Part shown: positions 18,788 through 27,629 of the stretch, one piece after another
Layout: each line of letters begins with the position of its first letter
Position numbering within the stretch: position 1 is the stretch's first letter
Assembly: GCA_937883755.1 (NCBI GenBank)
Contig: CAKZYA010000001.1
Coordinates: 1-64,000 of the forward strand
Length of the DNA: 64,000 nucleotides
Direction of reading: 5' to 3'
Origin: an uncultured Flammeovirgaceae bacterium
GTDB taxonomy: Bacteria > Bacteroidota > Bacteroidia > Cytophagales > Cyclobacteriaceae
Notes under the pieces: generated by a model
What the model saw: the letters and a program-made list of their open reading frames with translations, nothing else
Databases searched by the model: none
What the model was told of the DNA's origin: nothing
Made by a program: the position numbers and the translations under genes

Positions 18788-19948
18788 ATGAAGACTATGA
18801 CCAAAGAAGACTTACAGACACTCGCCAATTTTTCCGGTATCAATTGTGTCAGTATTTACATTCCTACCCATAAAAAAGGCCATCAGGTGAACGAGAGACA
18901 GGATGCCATTTTACTGAAAAACCACTACCAGCAAATCCGCCAGCAACTGAAGGATAAAGATATTTCGGAAAACGAAGCAAACCAATACTTAGCCCCGATC
19001 AAGCAGTTGATAGAAGACAGTGATTTCTGGCGTTATCAGGAGCACGGATTAGCAGTTTTTTTAGGTTCCGACTACTTTAAGTACCTAAAGCTACCGTATT
19101 CGGTGCGAGAGTTTAGTATGCTCAGTACTTCCTTCCACCTAGATCAGATTGTACCGATGCTGAACAAAGAGCATCCGTTCTATATTTTGGCAATCAGCCT
19201 AAACAAGGTTCGTTTGCTAGAAGGTAGTGAACGAGAAATAGAGGAATTAAATGTTCAGGATATGGTACCCGATGGCATGGAGGATGCCTTGAGCTACTAT
19301 GATTTTGAGAAGAACCTACAGCTCCATTCGGGTCAAGGCAAATCCAATACTCCAATCTATCACGGGCATGGTGGCGATGGTGACAAAGATGATGTGTACG
19401 CAGAAGAATATTTCCGGCGGGTGAACGATGCACTGGAGCAAATTATTGAGGATAAAAACTGCCCGATAGTGCTAGCCGCTGTAGAATCCCACCATTCTGT
19501 TTACCGCGAGGCCAACAAAACACTGAAGCTGGCTGACTCTGGCATTCAGATGAACCCTGACCGTACTTCGCCGGAGGAATTGCACGAGAAGGCGATGGAG
19601 GTTCTGGAAGATTACTTTAATGAAGATAAGCAAAGTGAAATGGATCGCTACGCAGCACTGGCAGGTTCAGGGCAAGCTTCGTACGACATTGAAGAAATAG
19701 CTCCCGCTGCAATCAACGGACGAATTGATGCGCTGTTTGTGGTAGAGGGAACCCACCGTTGGGGGTACATCGACCGTGAGGACAACTCAGTGCAATTGCA
19801 CGAATCTGAGCAGGAAAATGGTCACGATCTGGTAGCAAAATCAGCGGTGCAAACTATTTTACACGGTGGCAATACCTACATAGTGAAAAAGGAAGATTTA
19901 CCCGAAGAATTCGTGGATGCTGATCTGGCAGCCATTTTCCGGTGGTAA
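18788..19948 (+). CDS. baeRF-type (bacterial archaeo-eukaryotic release factor-like) protein
   Basis: 386 residues, soluble. CVSIYIPTHKKGHQVNERQD (near 20-40) and the later CPIVLAAVESHHSVYREANK and NGRIDALFVVEGTHRWGYID match bacterial homologues of the archaeal/eukaryotic peptide release factor eRF1 (baeRF families 3 or 7). The last domain resembles the L7Ae-like ribosome-binding domain of eRF1. These proteins have been proposed to act on stalled or hibernating ribosomes; the biochemical role is not established. There is no GGQ-like motif that I can identify with confidence. It is monocistronic, with ATG 18788 (alternative ATG 18797). Confidence 0.75.
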   Translation: MKTMTKEDLQTLANFSGINCVSIYIPTHKKGHQVNERQDAILLKNHYQQIRQQLKDKDISENEANQYLAPIKQLIEDSDFWRYQEHGLAVFLGSDYFKYLKLPYSVREFSMLSTSFHLDQIVPMLNKEHPFYILAISLNKVRLLEGSEREIEELNVQDMVPDGMEDALSYYDFEKNLQLHSGQGKSNTPIYHGHGGDGDKDDVYAEEYFRRVNDALEQIIEDKNCPIVLAAVESHHSVYREANKTLKLADSGIQMNPDRTSPEELHEKAMEVLEDYFNEDKQSEMDRYAALAGSGQASYDIEEIAPAAINGRIDALFVVEGTHRWGYIDREDNSVQLHESEQENGHDLVAKSAVQTILHGGNTYIVKKEDLPEEFVDADLAAIFRW

Positions 19949-19949
19949 C

Positions 19950-20025
19950 TCTTTATAATGATTGATGATGGATGAGTAGTGAATGGCGTTAATCATTAGT
20001 CACCAGTCATTAATTATTATCAATA
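19950..20025. repeat. ATGA/TCATT-rich intergenic dyad repeat, copy 3
   Basis: AATGATTGATGATGGATGAG on the left is loosely mirrored by CATTAGTCACCAGTCATTAA on the right, forming an imperfect hairpin between the convergent baeRF and spermidine synthase genes. It may also act as a terminator. Same composition as copies at 4231 and 17985. Confidence 0.5.
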
Positions 20026-21609
20026 CCAGTCCCAGTTGCCCTTCAGATAATACTGATAGAGTACCGGATTGTGGATCTGGTTGACTTCTATACTATCGAG
20101 TGGTAATCCGTAAATGTTTTTACCGAAGGTAGTCATCAGTTGCATGGCTTCCTGATTGAGCCATTGGGTGGGCACGTGCTTAAAAGTCAGTTGTTGAAGC
20201 TGGCTTTTTACATTTATAGTCATGTTGGATTTTATGCCTAGTATCCAGCCCCACTCGCCCATGGTGATGATTTGGTTGTGCAACATAGCTGTCTGAAACC
20301 CCGCCGCCACTACTGTTTTATCAATGCAGCGAAAAGCTTGGGTTGCGAAATAAGGACTACCCGCCTGGGTAATGAACACTCCTCGTTCCCGCAAATGCCG
20401 ATAAGCCAATCGGTAAAACTCTTCGGTATACAACCGATTAAGATCAACTGATTTTGGATCCGGAAGATCGATGATAACTACGTCAAAATATTGGCTTGTT
20501 TGTTCCAAGAAAGTGTAAGCATCCTGATTGTAGATAGTTACCTTCGGATGATGCAGCGCGCTATCATTCAGATTCAGTAGTACTGGATTCTCTTTACCCA
20601 AGTTGGTCATAGCTGGGTCTAGATCGACTAACGTAATATCTTTCACCGAAGGGTACTTCAGAATCTCTCGTGCCACACAGCCATCACCTCCCCCAAGTAC
20701 TAGTACCTGCCGCGGATTTGGAGCCAATGTCATAGCCGGATGAACCAATGGCTCATGGTAAAGGGCTTCGTCTACTGTGCTTAATTGCTGGTTTCCGTTA
20801 ATGTAAAGCCAGTAATCGTTTTTCCACTGAGTAAGTACAATTTTCTGGTAGCGGCTCTGCTGCTCAAAAACTACTTTATCACGATAGCGCTGCTGTTCCC
20901 CGAATAGAATAATTGGTTTGGCGAAGATGAGGCCACTCAAAAGTACTACTCCTACTATACTTCCAATACTACCCAGCAGTTTCCGATTGAAGGGCGATAA
21001 GTATTGCCAAAGCATTAACAACAAAACAATGGCTACGGTAAAATTGACGAAAGCCAGTACAAACGGAGTGTACGTTAACCCCAGATACGGCAACCCCACA
21101 AAAGCGAAAAAGACTCCGCCTAACAAGCTGCCAAAATAATCTTTCTCCATCACCGAGGCTACGTTGATCCGTAGCGACTCAAAGGTATCGTTTACCCGGA
21201 TGACTAACGGAATCTCTAGACCAATCAGTAGACCAATGCTCATGCACAGACCGTAAATAATCAGTCCGGTATAAAGGGTGTAACCCGAAGCTAAGTAGGC
21301 CATTAAAGCTGAAAAACCGCAAAGTATTGATAGCGTAAATTCAACTAGAATAAATTTTTGCAGCAAATCCTTCTGAAAGAAACTACTCAATCGGCTACCT
21401 AATCCCATCGAGAATAGCATCAGTGAAACAATCATCGTCCACTGAAACACCGAGTCACCCAAAAAGTAAGTAGCCAGGGTTGAAAGCACATACTCTGCCA
21501 CAATACCCGCTAGCCCAGTAGCAAATAGTGAGATTTTCAGTATTCGTGATTTGGAACGATTATGCCAGTGAGAAGAAGAAGTATTGTCAGTGGAGGTAGT
21601 TACAGACAT
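20020..21609 (-). CDS. speE: Membrane-anchored polyamine aminopropyltransferase (spermidine synthase)
   Basis: 529 residues in two parts. Residues 25-235 hold about seven membrane helices (GLAGIVAEYVLSTLATYFLG, then several more). Residues 250-500 form the aminopropyltransferase domain with the decarboxylated-SAM site VLVLGGGDGCVAREILKYP, the acidic motif DLDPAMTNLGKEN, and the catalytic-loop sequence VVIIDLPDPKSVDLNRLYT. It would transfer an aminopropyl group from decarboxylated SAM to putrescine. The stop-to-start overlap with the upstream DUF350 gene is 10 bases; this DUF350 plus membrane-SpeE pairing recurs in other bacteria. No speD is visible here. Confidence 0.85.
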   Translation of the reverse strand: MSVTTSTDNTSSSHWHNRSKSRILKISLFATGLAGIVAEYVLSTLATYFLGDSVFQWTMIVSLMLFSMGLGSRLSSFFQKDLLQKFILVEFTLSILCGFSALMAYLASGYTLYTGLIIYGLCMSIGLLIGLEIPLVIRVNDTFESLRINVASVMEKDYFGSLLGGVFFAFVGLPYLGLTYTPFVLAFVNFTVAIVLLLMLWQYLSPFNRKLLGSIGSIVGVVLLSGLIFAKPIILFGEQQRYRDKVVFEQQSRYQKIVLTQWKNDYWLYINGNQQLSTVDEALYHEPLVHPAMTLAPNPRQVLVLGGGDGCVAREILKYPSVKDITLVDLDPAMTNLGKENPVLLNLNDSALHHPKVTIYNQDAYTFLEQTSQYFDVVIIDLPDPKSVDLNRLYTEEFYRLAYRHLRERGVFITQAGSPYFATQAFRCIDKTVVAAGFQTAMLHNQIITMGEWGWILGIKSNMTINVKSQLQQLTFKHVPTQWLNQEAMQLMTTFGKNIYGLPLDSIEVNQIHNPVLYQYYLKGNWDWY

Positions 21610-22448
21610 AGCGTAATCAGCACTGAGCCACCTACGTAGGCGAAAGCTTCAATTAGCCCGGCACCTACGTTGGGCTTTTCTTGGTTGATAAGTTCGTCGG
21701 TCAAACTACGGCCAGGCAGCAGAATTTTATCAGTAAGCCAGCGGACGATGGGTAAAAAGGCTAGCCCAATTAGTACGTCAATACCCACGTCAGTTAGAGA
21801 TTCTTGCCAGCTAAAAAAATCGGTCATTAAGCCGTAGCGAATTAGGTTGGCAATGGAAATCAGTGCTCCGGCAAATCCTAAACCCACTGCTACATTATCT
21901 CGCTCAATCTGATCGTGTACATCAAACGGGATAATGGCCGAGTAAAGGTAAGCTGTAACAATCAACAGCAATTGTCCGATTACCCAAAAGACGACAGCAG
22001 TCAGAAAACCACCTCCTTCACCCGATACTGCTCCCATAATAATCAGTCCAGTACCGATGGCACTAGCCCCTTCAATCACTCCCGTTCCGGCGTTACGATC
22101 CTCTATGATTTCTTTGTAGACACTAAACTTTCGTAGAACAATTTTATCGTTAATAACGATAGAAAGGTTCAGTAGCAAAATAGCTAATAGACCGTAAGCT
22201 GATATGTTTATAATGTCGTCAAACAGTCCCTCGGAAGGCCCCATTACAGCTCCAACAATTGCTAGCAGCAAGCCAATGAAGTAACCGACGTGAGCGACAG
22301 CGAAGGCAAAATTATCCTTCTCTACCAACTCCTGCTGCACCTGAATCTTTCGCTGAAATAGCTGGTGTATCCACTTCCCCAGTAAGAATAGAATGAAACA
22401 AAGAGCTAAATACGTAATGGCCGAAAGGATAGCATCAAGAATTGGCAT
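21600..22448 (-). CDS. DUF350 integral membrane protein
   Basis: 282 residues with about eight membrane helices in two DUF350 units: the first contains ELVEKDNFAFAVAHVGYFIG, the second DQIERDNVAVGLGFAGALIS. The repeated (E/D)xDNxA(F/V)xxxxxG signature is characteristic. Function is unknown. It ends inside the membrane-anchored spermidine synthase gene (10-base overlap), so the two are cotranscribed and probably act in the same membrane process. Start ATG 22448, with an open space to the divergent gene at 22598. Confidence 0.88.
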   Translation of the reverse strand: MPILDAILSAITYLALCFILFLLGKWIHQLFQRKIQVQQELVEKDNFAFAVAHVGYFIGLLLAIVGAVMGPSEGLFDDIINISAYGLLAILLLNLSIVINDKIVLRKFSVYKEIIEDRNAGTGVIEGASAIGTGLIIMGAVSGEGGGFLTAVVFWVIGQLLLIVTAYLYSAIIPFDVHDQIERDNVAVGLGFAGALISIANLIRYGLMTDFFSWQESLTDVGIDVLIGLAFLPIVRWLTDKILLPGRSLTDELINQEKPNVGAGLIEAFAYVGGSVLITLCL

Positions 22449-22597
22449 GAGAGAGTTGGTTAGTTTTACTCGGCTGTTAAGTTAAAAATACGTATGGTTT
22501 GTTGCTTGGTTTTTAGCAAATAGAATAAAAATACTTGCCAAAAAATCGGTTGCTGGTGAAAATTCATCTCACAAAATTTGTAAAAAAACACGAAAGC

Positions 22598-23356
22598 ATG
22601 AATTTCAGAGAATTACACCACCAACCTAAACTGTTACTTATCGGCAATGTATGGGATGTAGCCAGTGCTAAAATTATGGAGAAACTTAACTATCCGGCAT
22701 TAGGTACTTCAAGTGCAGCAATCGCGGCAACTTTGGGGTATCAAGATGGGGAAGAAATGGAGTTCGGAGAGTTAGAGTACGTCGTTAAAAGAATTGTAGC
22801 TAACACTAGATTACCCCTCTCGGTAGACTTGGAAGCAGGTTACAGTCGCTATCCGGAAGAAATAGCAAAGCATATTGAAAGACTAGCCCAATTAGGCGTA
22901 GCTGGGATTAACTTAGAAGACAGTTTGGTAAACGGACAAAGAGAATTAGTCAACGCGACTAGTTTTAGCCAACTGATTGGTTTTATTCGTGATCGTTTGA
23001 CGGTGCGAGGAACTGATATATTTGTAAATGTACGTACTGATACTTTTTTGGTACCGGGTGAGAATCCGGTTGAGGAAACGCTTGCCCGGGTTCAGCAATA
23101 CGAAACCGCTGGAGCTGACGGGGTTTTCGTGCCGGGTATCGAAAAAGAATCGGATATTAGGCAAATAATTCAGGCGACAAGCCTTCCTCTCAATGTGATG
23201 AGTATGCCTAACCTTCCTGATTTTGCTACGCTAGCAACTTTGGGAGTTAAGCGACTATCGACCGGAAACTTTATTCACAGCAAACTGCTAGATCAGTTTG
23301 AGGCTACGCTCAGAGCAATCCAATCGTCAAAATCTTTCAAATCAATATTTCAATAG
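22598..23356 (+). CDS. Isocitrate lyase/PEP phosphonomutase-family protein
   Basis: 252 residues from ATG 22598, chosen because MNFRELHHQPKLLLIGNVWDVASA is the usual family opening; the frame extends upstream to 22535 with an atypical sequence. Family signatures are GTSSAAIAATLGYQDGE, LPLSVDLEAGYSR, VAGINLEDS, VNVRTDTFL and the LPLNVM strand. These TIM-barrel enzymes act on C-C or C-P bonds of small oxoacids. The PEP-mutase KxxxxxxCR loop of true isocitrate lyases is absent, and the substrate is not known. The stop codon shares its last base with the GTG of the next gene. Confidence 0.85.
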   Translation: MNFRELHHQPKLLLIGNVWDVASAKIMEKLNYPALGTSSAAIAATLGYQDGEEMEFGELEYVVKRIVANTRLPLSVDLEAGYSRYPEEIAKHIERLAQLGVAGINLEDSLVNGQRELVNATSFSQLIGFIRDRLTVRGTDIFVNVRTDTFLVPGENPVEETLARVQQYETAGADGVFVPGIEKESDIRQIIQATSLPLNVMSMPNLPDFATLATLGVKRLSTGNFIHSKLLDQFEATLRAIQSSKSFKSIFQ

Positions 23357-23424
23357 TGGAAATCCTTGCTCAAGATAAAATCGATACTTACTATCAGGCA
23401 CTGCTGGCGTGAGATTCAGAATAC

Positions 23425-24414
23425 GTGGGAGTTTTTTATGTGGGTGTGAAGACCACATCCGTCTTTTGCATTGCAACCTGCCGGGCCAGAAAGCCTAAGA
23501 AAGAAAACGTGGTTTTTTATCCATCTTTTAAAGCTGCACTCGCTAGTGGGTTTCGCCCTTGTAAAGTTTGTAAGCCTACTGAAAATGCCGCTCAACCCCC
23601 GGAAGGAGTAAAAAAAGCCATTCAGTTGGTCAAAGACTATCCTAAGGAAAAGGTTTCAGATGAAAGATTACGGAAAGAAGGTATCAGCCCTGACTTGGTG
23701 AGACGCTGGTTCAAGAAAAACTATGGGTTAACTTTTCACTCCTTCCAAAGAATGTCCCGAATTAATCAGGCTTATCAAGAACTGAAAGACGGAAAAAGTG
23801 CGACCGCAGTGGCCTTTGACTCAGGCTATGAGTCGTTGAGTGGGTTTGGATATACCTACAAAAAACTGCTAGGAAAAGCTCCATTGAAAAGTACGAATCA
23901 AGATATGATTCTAACCAGCCGGATCACTACTCCCTTAGGTCCCATGTTGGTGGGGGCTACCAGTCGCGGAGTCTGTCTACTGGAATTTACCGATAGGAAA
24001 ATGCTAGAAACCGAACTGAGGGATTTACAGCGGCTATTGAATACCAGAATCATTGTTGGAGAAAATCAGCATATAACCCAAGTCAGAAGCGAATTAACGG
24101 AGTATTTTCAGGGCGAAAGGCAGCAGTTTGACATTACGCTAGATACTCCGGGTACTGATTTTCAGCGGATGGTTTGGCATTCACTACAACAAATTCCGTT
24201 TGGTAGTACTCGGTCGTATCAGCAACAAGCCGAAAAGGTAGGGCGTCCCCGAGCCATTCGGGCAATAGCTAGTGCTAACGGTCACAACAGAATTTCAATC
24301 GTAATTCCTTGCCATCGGGTCATTGGGAAAGACGGAAATTTGACTGGGTATGGTGGTGGACTAGAAAGAAAACGATGGCTGTTAGCGTTTGAAAAAGAGG
24401 TCGCTACCAAATAG
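23425..24414 (+). CDS. ada: Ada-type bifunctional methylated-DNA repair protein and regulator, 5' end interrupted
   Basis: The intact frame has 329 residues from a GTG at 23425. The Ada zinc domain keeps four cysteines (CIATC near 15-19; PCKVC near 46-50), then an AraC-like helix-turn-helix (ATAVAFDSGYESLSGFGYTYKK) and the alkylguanine transferase domain with the acceptor motif IPCHRVIG and GYGGGLERKRWLL. It would repair O6-methylguanine and phosphotriesters. Upstream, the same frame continues to a GTG at 23356 that touches the previous stop: EILAQDKIDTYYQALLA, then TGA at 23410, then DSEY. That is the normal Ada N-terminus with one codon turned into a stop (CGA to TGA would do it). Either the protein starts at 23425 or the gene is damaged. 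Confidence 0.8.
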   Translation: MGVFYVGVKTTSVFCIATCRARKPKKENVVFYPSFKAALASGFRPCKVCKPTENAAQPPEGVKKAIQLVKDYPKEKVSDERLRKEGISPDLVRRWFKKNYGLTFHSFQRMSRINQAYQELKDGKSATAVAFDSGYESLSGFGYTYKKLLGKAPLKSTNQDMILTSRITTPLGPMLVGATSRGVCLLEFTDRKMLETELRDLQRLLNTRIIVGENQHITQVRSELTEYFQGERQQFDITLDTPGTDFQRMVWHSLQQIPFGSTRSYQQQAEKVGRPRAIRAIASANGHNRISIVIPCHRVIGKDGNLTGYGGGLERKRWLLAFEKEVATK

Positions 24415-24504
24415 TGGTAAGTTATAGAGATATAGTTTGTGCTGAGAGCCTTTCTTTTTAGCACTTTTCCTTTGTCTCTCATTGAGATTACTTTGGGTTT
24501 TTGA

Positions 24505-25098
24505 TTAATCCTTTGCTTCTCGAACAGAATAATCAAACCGACCACTCTTGACTTCTATCGTATCTAATGAGTCAGAGGTGGCGGTAAATGAAAAGGTGCC
24601 AGCCACTATGTAATTAATAGAGCTTTGATTTTGGGTACCGAGGTTGGCTCGCCGTATAGTTAACTGCCCTACCCCAGCCGTGGCGACAGTATCGTATCCC
24701 TGAACTAATTGACCATAGTTTTGCTCGCCATCTAGTAGAAATGTTTTTCGGTGTAATCTTCTGATAGATTCAAATTGTAACTTCCGATTATCAATCACAA
24801 AATTGATCTCGGTATATATTCCTAGTGAATCAGTCAATTCTCTTTGATGACCATCGAGGGTGAGTAGAATAATACTATCCTTGGGAATAAACTCAATCCG
24901 TAAATCTCGAGTAGCACCACCAAAGATACGAACTCCTCTCACTGCCCGCCATAGGTTATCGTTAATAAAGCAGCCCGCTGCATCTTTGCCTTCTTCTGAA
25001 TACCGGGGGAGACGAGGGTCAGTTGGGTCAGGAATAAACTCACCCTCACATTGACTGAGTATCATCGCTAGAAAAATTAGTATAATGCTATTTCTCAT
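24505..25098 (-). CDS. Lipoprotein with beta-rich domain
   Basis: 197 residues. The N-terminus MRNSIILIFLAMILSQCEG has a lipobox-like end (LSQC), so a lipid-anchored protein is likely. After PDPTDPRLPRYSEEGKDAAGCFINDNLWRA the sequence alternates short beta strands and ends GTFSFTATSDSLDTIEVKSGRFDYSV. The end pattern (G-x-F-x-F-x-A and I-x-x-G-R-F-D) is common to a group of Bacteroidota lipoproteins with DUF6252- or DUF5025-like names; I am not sure which. It overlaps the upstream beta-barrel gene by four bases, so they form an operon. Function unknown. Confidence 0.7.
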   Translation of the reverse strand: MRNSIILIFLAMILSQCEGEFIPDPTDPRLPRYSEEGKDAAGCFINDNLWRAVRGVRIFGGATRDLRIEFIPKDSIILLTLDGHQRELTDSLGIYTEINFVIDNRKLQFESIRRLHRKTFLLDGEQNYGQLVQGYDTVATAGVGQLTIRRANLGTQNQSSINYIVAGTFSFTATSDSLDTIEVKSGRFDYSVREAKD

Positions 25099-25703
25099 GG
25101 CTTGAAGAAAGTCATAATAATACCGAAATAGGTAGTACGAAGATTTACATCACGAATAGTCCCGATAAAATCGCCAGTATCGGAAATAGCTGGATATTTT
25201 ACTAAGTTCCGTAATCCGTGAGTGTACCCAGCGTATATACCCCACCAAGATCCACATTGCCAGCGAAGTTCAGCACGCAGGCCTACGTCATTATCTCGGT
25301 AATTTTCAATCACCCCAATTCTCTCCACTCCTTGTCGGTATCTAGCCCGAATTAAACCATTTAGTTCTACTCCAGCAGCAGCTGACCAGTGATCGCCCAT
25401 AAAGTAGTTCATATGCGGATAGGCTGTAAAATACGTAAGGCGATAAACATGGCGAATATTATCAATCTCTTGAACGTACCCTTTGCGGTTGAACTCTAGT
25501 GATAACCCAGGACGAAACGAATCATTACGGAAAACTGGAAAATAGCCACTCATGCCCATCTGATACCCTACCTGCGGTTGAATATCACCAACTAAGTATT
25601 GGCTGCGAACAGTATTGAGAGTAGCTCCACCGTACAGGGAAAACTGAGCCGATGCTACTAACGGGAGTAGTAGAAATGTTGCTAGCCAACCAAACCATTG
25701 CAT
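25095..25703 (-). CDS. Outer-membrane beta-barrel protein
   Basis: 202 residues with a signal peptide (MQWFGWLATFLLLPLVASA). The rest is a chain of amphipathic beta strands with aromatic girdles (FSLYGGATLN, VGYQMGMSGYFPVF, SLEFNRKGYVQ, LTYFTAYPHMNYFMG, AELRWQCGSWWGIYAGYTHG) and ends TTYFGIIMTFFKP, with a near-terminal Phe as outer-membrane barrels have. This is the PorT-like/OMP_b-brl type common in the phylum. It precedes and overlaps the lipoprotein gene (ATGA), so the pair may form an outer-membrane complex. Substrate unknown. Confidence 0.8.
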   Translation of the reverse strand: MQWFGWLATFLLLPLVASAQFSLYGGATLNTVRSQYLVGDIQPQVGYQMGMSGYFPVFRNDSFRPGLSLEFNRKGYVQEIDNIRHVYRLTYFTAYPHMNYFMGDHWSAAAGVELNGLIRARYRQGVERIGVIENYRDNDVGLRAELRWQCGSWWGIYAGYTHGLRNLVKYPAISDTGDFIGTIRDVNLRTTYFGIIMTFFKP

Positions 25704-25724
25704 AAGAAGAAAATAAAATGTTCA

Positions 25725-25747
25725 ACCATCTAGAAGACTCAGATGGT
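25725..25747 (-). terminator. Possible terminator of the DEAD-box helicase gene
   Basis: A 7-bp stem ACCATCT/AGATGGT with a 9-base loop. Read on the minus strand it is followed, after TGAACA, by a T-rich stretch (TTTTATTTTC). It sits 56 bases after the helicase stop. Confidence 0.4.
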
Positions 25748-25802
25748 ATTACGAAGGTTGGAATTATCTGATGAAGGCTCTGGTGAAAAAGTTACTTTTT
25801 TG

Positions 25803-27509
25803 TTACGCCCAGCCCTTCCCTTTGCGGTGCTTTTTCTTCTTTCCAAAGTTGCCTTCTCGCTTGGATTTTTGGGGACCGTCAGAATTAGACTTTTGTACTA
25901 AAGCTAATTGTCCGGCAAAAGTGGCTCCATCAAAGGCGGGTTCAATGACTGACTCATGCTGGCGGTCTACTTCAAACATGGTGAAATTTTTCTCAATATC
26001 AATTTTGCCAAAACGAATTGATGAATCGTTGGTATGCTCGTTAATCAAACCCATAAGGCGGGCGGGATTCATCTTGTGCTTGCTTCCGACGTTGATATAA
26101 AATTTAGTAAAGTTAGTTTTACTGCGCCGCTCGCGTACCCGCTCGTTCTGCCGACTGCCTCGGTCACGGTCGCGTCCGTTCTTACGTTCTTCAGCTTTCA
26201 CATTGAGGTCACGGGCATTTTCGTAGTACGCTAGAAAGCGATTGAATTCTACCGATACAAAGCGTTTAATTAAATCTTCCCGGCTTAGCCAATCCAGCTT
26301 TTTGTAGATGACTGACATATAGGGTTCAATTTGTTCTTCATTGACCTCAATATGTTCCATTCGGTCGATGAGGTGGAAAAGCTGTTTCTCGCAAATCTCC
26401 CGTCCCCCCGGTACAGGCTGCTGTTCAAAGGAAATTTTTGCTGCTCGTTCAATCTGTTTAATTCTTCCTTTTTCCCGGCGGTGAATAATAGCGATGGATG
26501 TTCCCTCTCGTCCGGCGCGCCCGGTTCGTCCGCTGCGGTGGGTATATACTTCAATATCGTCAGGTAGGTTGTAGTTGATGACATGGCTCAGGTCATTCAC
26601 ATCAAGTCCTCGCGCTGCCACATCGGTAGCTACCAGCATATTCAATTGCTTTTTTCGAAAGCGGTTCATTACGTAATCGCGCTGGGGTTGGGATAAATCT
26701 CCGTGCAAAGCATCAGCATTGTAGCCGTCAGCCCCCAGTTTGGCCGCTACATCTTTGGTTTCTTGGCGAGTACGGCAAAACACAATTCCGTAAATCTCAG
26801 GGTATAAATCGGCAATTCGCTTCAGAGCAGTATAGCGGTCTTTGGCATTCACCATGTAGTACACGTGTTTCACGGTACTAGCCCCAGCATTACGCGAACC
26901 TACCGAGATTTCGGCCGGGTTTTGGGTAAAACGCCCCGCAATAGATTTGGGCATGGTTGCCGAGAACAACAGAGTCTGTCGCTCTTCGGGCGTTTCAGCA
27001 ACAATGGCTTCTAGTTCTTCCTTGAATCCCATCGATAGCATTTCGTCAGCTTCATCCAACACCAATCGCTCTACGGTATTCAGTTTTAATATCTTGCGGC
27101 GAATCAGGTCGTGAACACGTCCGGGGGTTCCCACTACAATCTGTACGCCTCGTTTTAACTGCCGAATCTGCTGATCCATGCTGGCACCGCCGTAAACCGC
27201 GGCTACTCGCACATTGGGTAAGTGCTTAGCTAGATCATCCAAATCACGAGTAATTTGTAGGCAAAGTTCGCGAGTAGGGCAGAGCACTAACGCTTGCACT
27301 TGAGAAGCATCGTCGCTTACCAAATGTAATAAGGGCAAACCAAATGCGGCAGTTTTACCCGTTCCGGTTTGGGCGAGAGCAACCAAATCTCGGTTTTCAG
27401 AAATAAGTAGAGGAATAGCCTGCTGTTGAATGGGGGTAGGTTCGGTGAAGCCCAGTTCTTCGGTAGCTTTCAGTAGTTCAGGGCGTAAACCCAGTTGAGA
27501 AAAAGTCAT
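25803..27509 (-). CDS. deaD: DEAD-box RNA helicase with DbpA-type RNA-binding domain
   Basis: 568 residues from ATG 27509 (MTFSQLGLRPELL); the frame also has an upstream ATG at 27533. All helicase motifs are present: the Q motif (FTEPTPIQQQAIP), AQTGTGKT, PTRELCLQI, GG, TPGRVHD, DEADEML, SATMP, and in domain 2 ATDVAARGLD and HRSGRTGRAGR. After a basic linker, residues 465-540 resemble the DbpA/CsdA RNA-binding domain (FYINVGSKHKMNPARLMGLI), and a Lys-rich tail ends the protein. It should unwind RNA in ribosome assembly or cold adaptation. The leader is long (about 110 bases), which suits cold-shock control, by inference. Confidence 0.93.
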   Translation of the reverse strand: MTFSQLGLRPELLKATEELGFTEPTPIQQQAIPLLISENRDLVALAQTGTGKTAAFGLPLLHLVSDDASQVQALVLCPTRELCLQITRDLDDLAKHLPNVRVAAVYGGASMDQQIRQLKRGVQIVVGTPGRVHDLIRRKILKLNTVERLVLDEADEMLSMGFKEELEAIVAETPEERQTLLFSATMPKSIAGRFTQNPAEISVGSRNAGASTVKHVYYMVNAKDRYTALKRIADLYPEIYGIVFCRTRQETKDVAAKLGADGYNADALHGDLSQPQRDYVMNRFRKKQLNMLVATDVAARGLDVNDLSHVINYNLPDDIEVYTHRSGRTGRAGREGTSIAIIHRREKGRIKQIERAAKISFEQQPVPGGREICEKQLFHLIDRMEHIEVNEEQIEPYMSVIYKKLDWLSREDLIKRFVSVEFNRFLAYYENARDLNVKAEERKNGRDRDRGSRQNERVRERRSKTNFTKFYINVGSKHKMNPARLMGLINEHTNDSSIRFGKIDIEKNFTMFEVDRQHESVIEPAFDGATFAGQLALVQKSNSDGPQKSKREGNFGKKKKHRKGKGWA

Positions 27510-27621
27510 AATGATTTTAATAAGTGTAAGCAATCCACTGGTTGCTTCAGGAAGAGAATGTTAACAGCTTAAGCGGTCAGCTAGTAATCAGTGGGTGGCC
27601 TACGCAAGCTAATTATTGTCG

Positions 27622-27629
27622 CAAAGGTA
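27622..27629 (-). promoter_or_regulatory. Promoter -7 box of the DEAD-box helicase gene
   Basis: TACCTTTG on the minus strand matches the Bacteroidota -7 consensus TAnnTTTG. It implies a leader of roughly 105 bases before the ATG at 27509. Confidence 0.5.
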
